A DNA stretch of 64,000 nt from assembly GCF_035946055.1 (NCBI RefSeq), contig NZ_CP108364.1, positions 2,480,001 through 2,544,000 of the forward strand, given 5' to 3'. This document shows positions 59,791 through 64,000 of this stretch, piece by piece. Numbering within the stretch: position 1 is the first letter of the stretch; each line of letters opens with the position of its first letter. Made by a program: the position numbers and the translations under genes. The stretch comes from Streptomyces sp. NBC_01341. Lineage in GTDB: Bacteria; Actinomycetota; Actinomycetes; Streptomycetales; Streptomycetaceae. The notes beneath the pieces are model-generated. The model made no database searches and was not told where the DNA came from. It saw only the letters and a program-made list of their open reading frames with translations.

Positions 59791-60716
59791 GCACGGCCAC
59801 CGCTGCGGGCATCGCACCGCCCGGCTCGCTGCTGCCGGTCGCCGACGGGGTGTACGCGTTCGTCCAGCCCGAAGGCGGCTGGTGCCTGAACAACGCCGGC
59901 CTGGTCGCCGGCCGGGACTCCGCCGTCCTCGTGGACACGGCGGCGACGGAGTCCCGCACCCGGCGGCTCCGCGAGGAGGTGGCCCGCGTCGTGCCGGGCG
60001 GGCCGGACCATGTCGTCAACACGCACTTCCACGGCGACCACACCTTCGGCAACGGGCAGTTCGCCCCGCGCGCGGTGATCGTGGCCCACGAGGGGACCAG
60101 GTCCGACACGGCGGAGGCCGGCCTCGGTCTGCGTCACCTGTGGCCCGGCGTGGAATGGGGCGAGACCCCTCTGACCCTGCCCACGCTCACCTTCCGCGAC
60201 GAACTCACCCTGCACCACGGGGACATCCGCACCGAGCTGTTGCACGTGGGACCCGCCCATACGGCGAACGACGTCGTGGCGTGGGTGCCGGAGCGGTCCG
60301 TCCTGTTCACCGGCGACGTGGTCTGGTCGGGGGTGACGCCGTACATCCTGATGGGCTCCGTGACCGGTTCGCTGGAGGCCCTGGACCGGCTGCGGGCACT
60401 GGAGCCCGCGGTGGTGGTCCCCGGCCACGGTCCGGTCGGGGGCCCCGAGCTGATCGACGCCACCCGGGCCTACCTCGTCCGGGTGCGGGAGCTGGCCGTG
60501 GACGGCCTGCGGCGGGGCGTGGCCCCGCTGCGGGCCGCGCGGGAGGCGGACCTCGGGGAGTTCGGCGGTCTGCTGGACCCCGAACGGCTGGTCGGCAACC
60601 TGCACCGCGCCTACGCGGAACTGGAGGGCCTCGCCCCGGGTGCCCGCATCGACGTGGCCGCCTCGTTCAAGGAGATGGTCGCCTACAACGGCGGGCTGCC
60701 GGCCTGCCACGCGTGA
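59787..60716 (+). CDS. metallo-beta-lactamase-fold polyketide cyclase (ActIV type)
   Basis: 309 residues. The metal site is in VVNTHFHGDHTFGNGQF (HxHxDH), with further ligands in GPAHTANDVVAW, FTGDVVW and VVPGHGPVGG. ActIV-like MBL proteins close the second ring of C9-reduced polyketides. Together with the ActIII-type KR and the didomain aromatase, it defines an actinorhodin-like early folding route. Confidence 0.88.
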   Translation: MSTATAAGIAPPGSLLPVADGVYAFVQPEGGWCLNNAGLVAGRDSAVLVDTAATESRTRRLREEVARVVPGGPDHVVNTHFHGDHTFGNGQFAPRAVIVAHEGTRSDTAEAGLGLRHLWPGVEWGETPLTLPTLTFRDELTLHHGDIRTELLHVGPAHTANDVVAWVPERSVLFTGDVVWSGVTPYILMGSVTGSLEALDRLRALEPAVVVPGHGPVGGPELIDATRAYLVRVRELAVDGLRRGVAPLRAAREADLGEFGGLLDPERLVGNLHRAYAELEGLAPGARIDVAASFKEMVAYNGGLPACHA

Positions 60717-60755
60717 TCGCACACACCGCACATCTCGAAGAAGGAGGACTCGTCG

Positions 60756-60914
60756 ATGGAGACGATGCTGCTGGACCGCGAGACGGTGGAGCCACCGCCC
60801 GTGACCCTTCCCGCCCTTCCCCTCGCCGCCGTACCCCTGTGGGTGCCGTTGCTGCTGGCCGGGGACCCCGACGACGACGGGAGCGAGCCGCACATCTGCC
60901 GGGGCATCGACTGA
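60756..60914 (+). CDS. small Pro-rich peptide (52 aa), unknown
   Basis: Too short for most gene finders but well supported: AAGGAGGA lies 7 bases before ATG 60756, it is 39 bp after the cyclase stop and directly before the operon terminator. The middle is hydrophobic and proline-rich (VTLPALPLAAVPLWVPLLLA), followed by an acidic patch GDPDDDGSEP and the tail HICRGID with one Cys. It could be a RiPP-type precursor, a membrane-associated small protein or a subunit of the oxygenases. No family recognised. Confidence 0.6.
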   Translation: METMLLDRETVEPPPVTLPALPLAAVPLWVPLLLAGDPDDDGSEPHICRGID

Positions 60915-60926
60915 ACGGCCGCCGGA

Positions 60927-60990
60927 CACCACCCGGCACGTGGACGAGGGGCCCTGCGCGCAGGGCCCCTCGTCCACGTGCCGGGTGGTG
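60927..60990. terminator. strong bidirectional terminator hairpin
   Basis: Near-perfect 64-bp palindrome (CACCACCCGGCACGTGGACG... with its complement), no T-run needed at this stem length; sits between converging genes. Confidence 0.9.
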
Positions 60991-61009
60991 GACCGAACGG
61001 AAGAACCGC

Positions 61010-61468
61010 TCAGACGGCGGGCGGGGCCACCGGGGTGTCACGGTGGATGACCCTCGACCGGGTCAGCAGCCCGCCGTCGCGGCGCACCAGCACGTCGTCC
61101 ACGGTGAACGTCGGCTGGAAGGCGACCTTGCCCTCGCGGTCGGTCTGCGTGACCAGCGTGTAGTACGAGACGCGCAGGACGTCCGCGTCCGTCGCGTCGG
61201 GCTCGATGATCAGGTGGCCGAACCAGTGGCGTACGGCGATGTCCTGGTAGCGGGGCAGGCTGGCCCGCATCCCGGCGATCATCTCCGCCCGGCCGCTCTG
61301 GCGGTGCCCGCCCGCGTGCACGACCTCCCCGTCGTCCGTGAACGTGTCGGCGAACCCCTCGATGTCGAGGGCGTCGACCCGTCGCATCTGCTGGGCGTAG
61401 AAGGTCTGCACCTCCGCGTACAGGTCACCCGTGACCTGCTGACGGAGGGTCCCGACCGGCTGAGACAT
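61010..61468 (-). CDS. SnoaL/NTF2-like protein
   Basis: 152 residues: QTFYAQQMRRVDALDIEGFA, TDDGEVVHAGGHRQSGRAEM and IHRDTPVAPP are typical of the SnoaL_4-type NTF2 fold found in polyketide cyclases and ring hydroxylase small subunits. A late cyclase, isomerase or hydratase role is likely. It is the last recognisable BGC gene on the right and is convergent with the KR operon. Confidence 0.85.
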   Translation of the reverse strand: MSQPVGTLRQQVTGDLYAEVQTFYAQQMRRVDALDIEGFADTFTDDGEVVHAGGHRQSGRAEMIAGMRASLPRYQDIAVRHWFGHLIIEPDATDADVLRVSYYTLVTQTDREGKVAFQPTFTVDDVLVRRDGGLLTRSRVIHRDTPVAPPAV

Positions 61469-61619
61469 GGCGAACTCCCTTCGCGGCGGAGGCCCTCACG
61501 GCTGCCCGCCATGAACACCAGCCTGCCGGGGACGGCTGCAGTACCGCTGGAGAGGCGCTCGTGATCGCGCGGCGGAACGGACGGCCGAACGGGCGGACGC
61601 GAACGCCGTCGGGGCGGGC

Positions 61620-62819
<1,200 letters not shown>

Positions 62820-63011
62820 CGTGCCCCCTCTGTTCACCGCTCCGGCATCCTGTCTCCCCCAGCCTGTACGGCGGTCCGGCCGTCGGACAGGGCGCAGAGC
62901 GGGCGCGCGGAATCGGGAGCACGGCATTCCGGAGCCGGCCCGGGGGCCGCAACGCCCCGGACCGGCTCCGGCCGCCCGGTCGGACCAGGGGGAGACCCGG
63001 CGCCGGATAGG

Positions 63012-63418
63012 CGTCCATCATGGCCTTCACTTCGCCCCTGACCTTGGAAACGGCCGCTTCGTCACCTGTACGTGCGGCTTCGACCACAAGATCGATCCAC
63101 TGCGCGACCGCGCCCGTCTCGGACGCGGGGATGCCGCGGGAGGTGAGCGCCGGGGTGCCGATGCGGATCCCGGACGGGTCGAAGGGCTTACGGGGGTCGT
63201 ACGGCACGGTGTGGTGGTTGACGACGATCCCCGCCCGGTCGAGCGCCTTGGCCACGACCTTGCCGGAGACCCCCTTGGCCGTGAGGTCGGCCAGCAGCAC
63301 GTGGTTGTCCGTGCCGCCGGAGACGAGGTCGAAGCCGCGCGCCGCGAGTTCCTCGCCCAGCGCACGTGCGTTGGCGGCCACCTCGCGGGCGTACGCGGCG
63401 AATTCGGCTCCGGCCGCC
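63012..63418 (-). pseudogene. glyA: glyA (serine hydroxymethyltransferase) C-terminal fragment
   Basis: About 135 codons match the C-terminal domain of SHMT: AEFAAYAREVAANARALGEE, GFDLVSGGTDNHVLLADL, AGIVVNHHTVPYDPRKPF and SGIRIGTPALTSRGI. The PLP-binding large domain is missing: an in-frame stop lies just upstream of residue AGAEF. The reading continues past the normal C-terminus. This is a truncated copy, left by a deletion or duplication at the right border of the region. Confidence 0.8.
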
Positions 63419-63557
63419 CCGTGTCACGGCGGACGCCGTACGCGCCAGTCGCGGCAATCCGCACTTTACTGTGCGGACGGCCGGAAGCACGCGTGAACAG
63501 GGACGAAAGTGGGCAGCTACCCCGGGACCTGACGGGATTCGACGGTGGGGGACCGTA

Positions 63558-64000
63558 ATGGAGTCGCGCGATCAGTCGGACATGCCCGAACACGGGCCCG
63601 GACCGTGGTCCGCCGCCCGGGACGGCCGGGGAGACGTGGAGCCGCCGCCTCCCCCGTCCCGGCCCCCGACGGCCGTACCGCCGCCCCCCGGGGCCCCGCT
63701 CCGCGCCGTCGCCGCGGGACTGCTCAGCCTCTCCGGACTGGGGCTGGGCCACGTCCTGGTGCGCCGCTGGGGCAGGGCGGCGGTGAGCTGGGCGGCGACC
63801 GCCGCGTTCCTCCTGGTGGCGCTGCCCGCGGATCCGGACGGCGTTCCCGCGCTCCTCGTGGCCGTCTACGTCCTGCTGCTCGTCCTCGCGGGCGCCGACG
63901 CGGCCCGCATCGCACTGCGCACGGAGTTCGGAGGGTGGCCCCGGCCGGCACTGGCGGCGGTGGTCGGGCTGGCCCTGCTCGCCGTCCCGGTCGCCGCGAC
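63558..64000 (+). CDS. membrane protein, N-terminal part (runs off right edge)
   Basis: 147 visible residues from ATG 63558, cut by the end of the window. A Pro-rich cytoplasmic tail (EPPPPPSRPPTAVPPPPGAP) precedes several hydrophobic helices (LRAVAAGLLSLSGLGLGHVL, AAFLLVALPADP, LLVAVYVLLLVLAG). No family recognised; a multi-helix membrane protein without relation to the BGC. Confidence 0.65.
   Translation, partial: MESRDQSDMPEHGPGPWSAARDGRGDVEPPPPPSRPPTAVPPPPGAPLRAVAAGLLSLSGLGLGHVLVRRWGRAAVSWAATAAFLLVALPADPDGVPALLVAVYVLLLVLAGADAARIALRTEFGGWPRPALAAVVGLALLAVPVAA

Noticed and set aside
9195..61468. Assignment of the cluster to trioxacarcin, pluramycin/hedamycin or another named family
   Set aside because: KS/CLF, P450s, epoxide hydrolase and glycosylase suit DNA-alkylating aromatic polyketides, but there are no sugar genes, glycosyltransferases or methyltransferases, and the YcaO and valine genes are not part of those pathways. 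A named product cannot be supported.

Overview
The window is high-GC actinobacterial DNA and almost certainly Streptomyces: strong codon bias, GTG starts, a SARP regulator, a ThiF-like/YcaO fusion protein and many Streptomyces-type conserved proteins. Roughly 9.0-61.5 kb is one biosynthetic gene cluster (BGC) for an aromatic (type II) polyketide, with ordinary or accessory genome on both sides.

Left flank (1-8.9 kb): 5' part of a response-regulator gene, a tRNA-Arg(CCG) with terminator, an EcsC-like protein, two small proteins, a large HNH protein resembling phosphorothioate-DNA restriction enzymes, and a decayed helicase C-terminus. A 45-bp imperfect direct repeat (3767-3811 and 6941-6985) brackets the last two. 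Then come two tandem minus-strand RNAs (7022-7128 and 7154-7287) that fold into tRNA cloverleafs only when read circularly permuted, as in bacterial Y RNAs (YrlA type). A conserved uncharacterised protein and a formylglycine-generating-enzyme-like protein follow.

BGC core (9.0-16.8 kb, minus strand): DUF6059-like peptide, acyltransferase with a degenerate KS-like N-terminus, ACP, KS-beta/CLF, KS-alpha, acyl-CoA carboxylase beta and a SARP activator. At 17.1-19.7 kb a nitrile-hydratase-like precursor peptide is translationally coupled to a fused ThiF-like/YcaO cyclodehydratase, a RiPP cassette inside a PKS cluster. A two-component system follows. From 21.5 to 35.2 kb (minus) lie a PPTase, an ACP-AT didomain lacking the AT serine, an acyl-CoA dehydrogenase homologue, a fatty-acyl-AMP ligase, carboxylase epsilon, a tandem ABM protein, aromatase/cyclase, a DpsC-like KSIII (Ser for Cys), citramalate synthase, an MFS exporter and an alpha-methylacyl-CoA racemase-like protein. 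This set suggests a dedicated branched or unsaturated starter unit.

Tailoring and resistance (35.4-61.5 kb): four P450s, a ferredoxin/ferredoxin reductase pair, an epoxide hydrolase, an AlkZ-family DNA glycosylase, a second KSIII (Cys) with a PCP and a valine-type adenylation domain, FAD and FMN monooxygenases with a flavin reductase, ActIII-type ketoreductase, ActIV-type cyclase, SDRs, VOC and SnoaL-like proteins, a second exporter and a serine-less S33 hydrolase. The glycosylase next to an epoxide hydrolase points to a DNA-alkylating, probably epoxide-bearing product. I saw no glycosyltransferase, deoxysugar gene or methyltransferase, so the product is probably an unglycosylated aromatic genotoxin.

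Right flank (61.6-64 kb): a NERD-domain protein with a Gln-Glu repeat, a glyA (SHMT) fragment and the start of a membrane protein.
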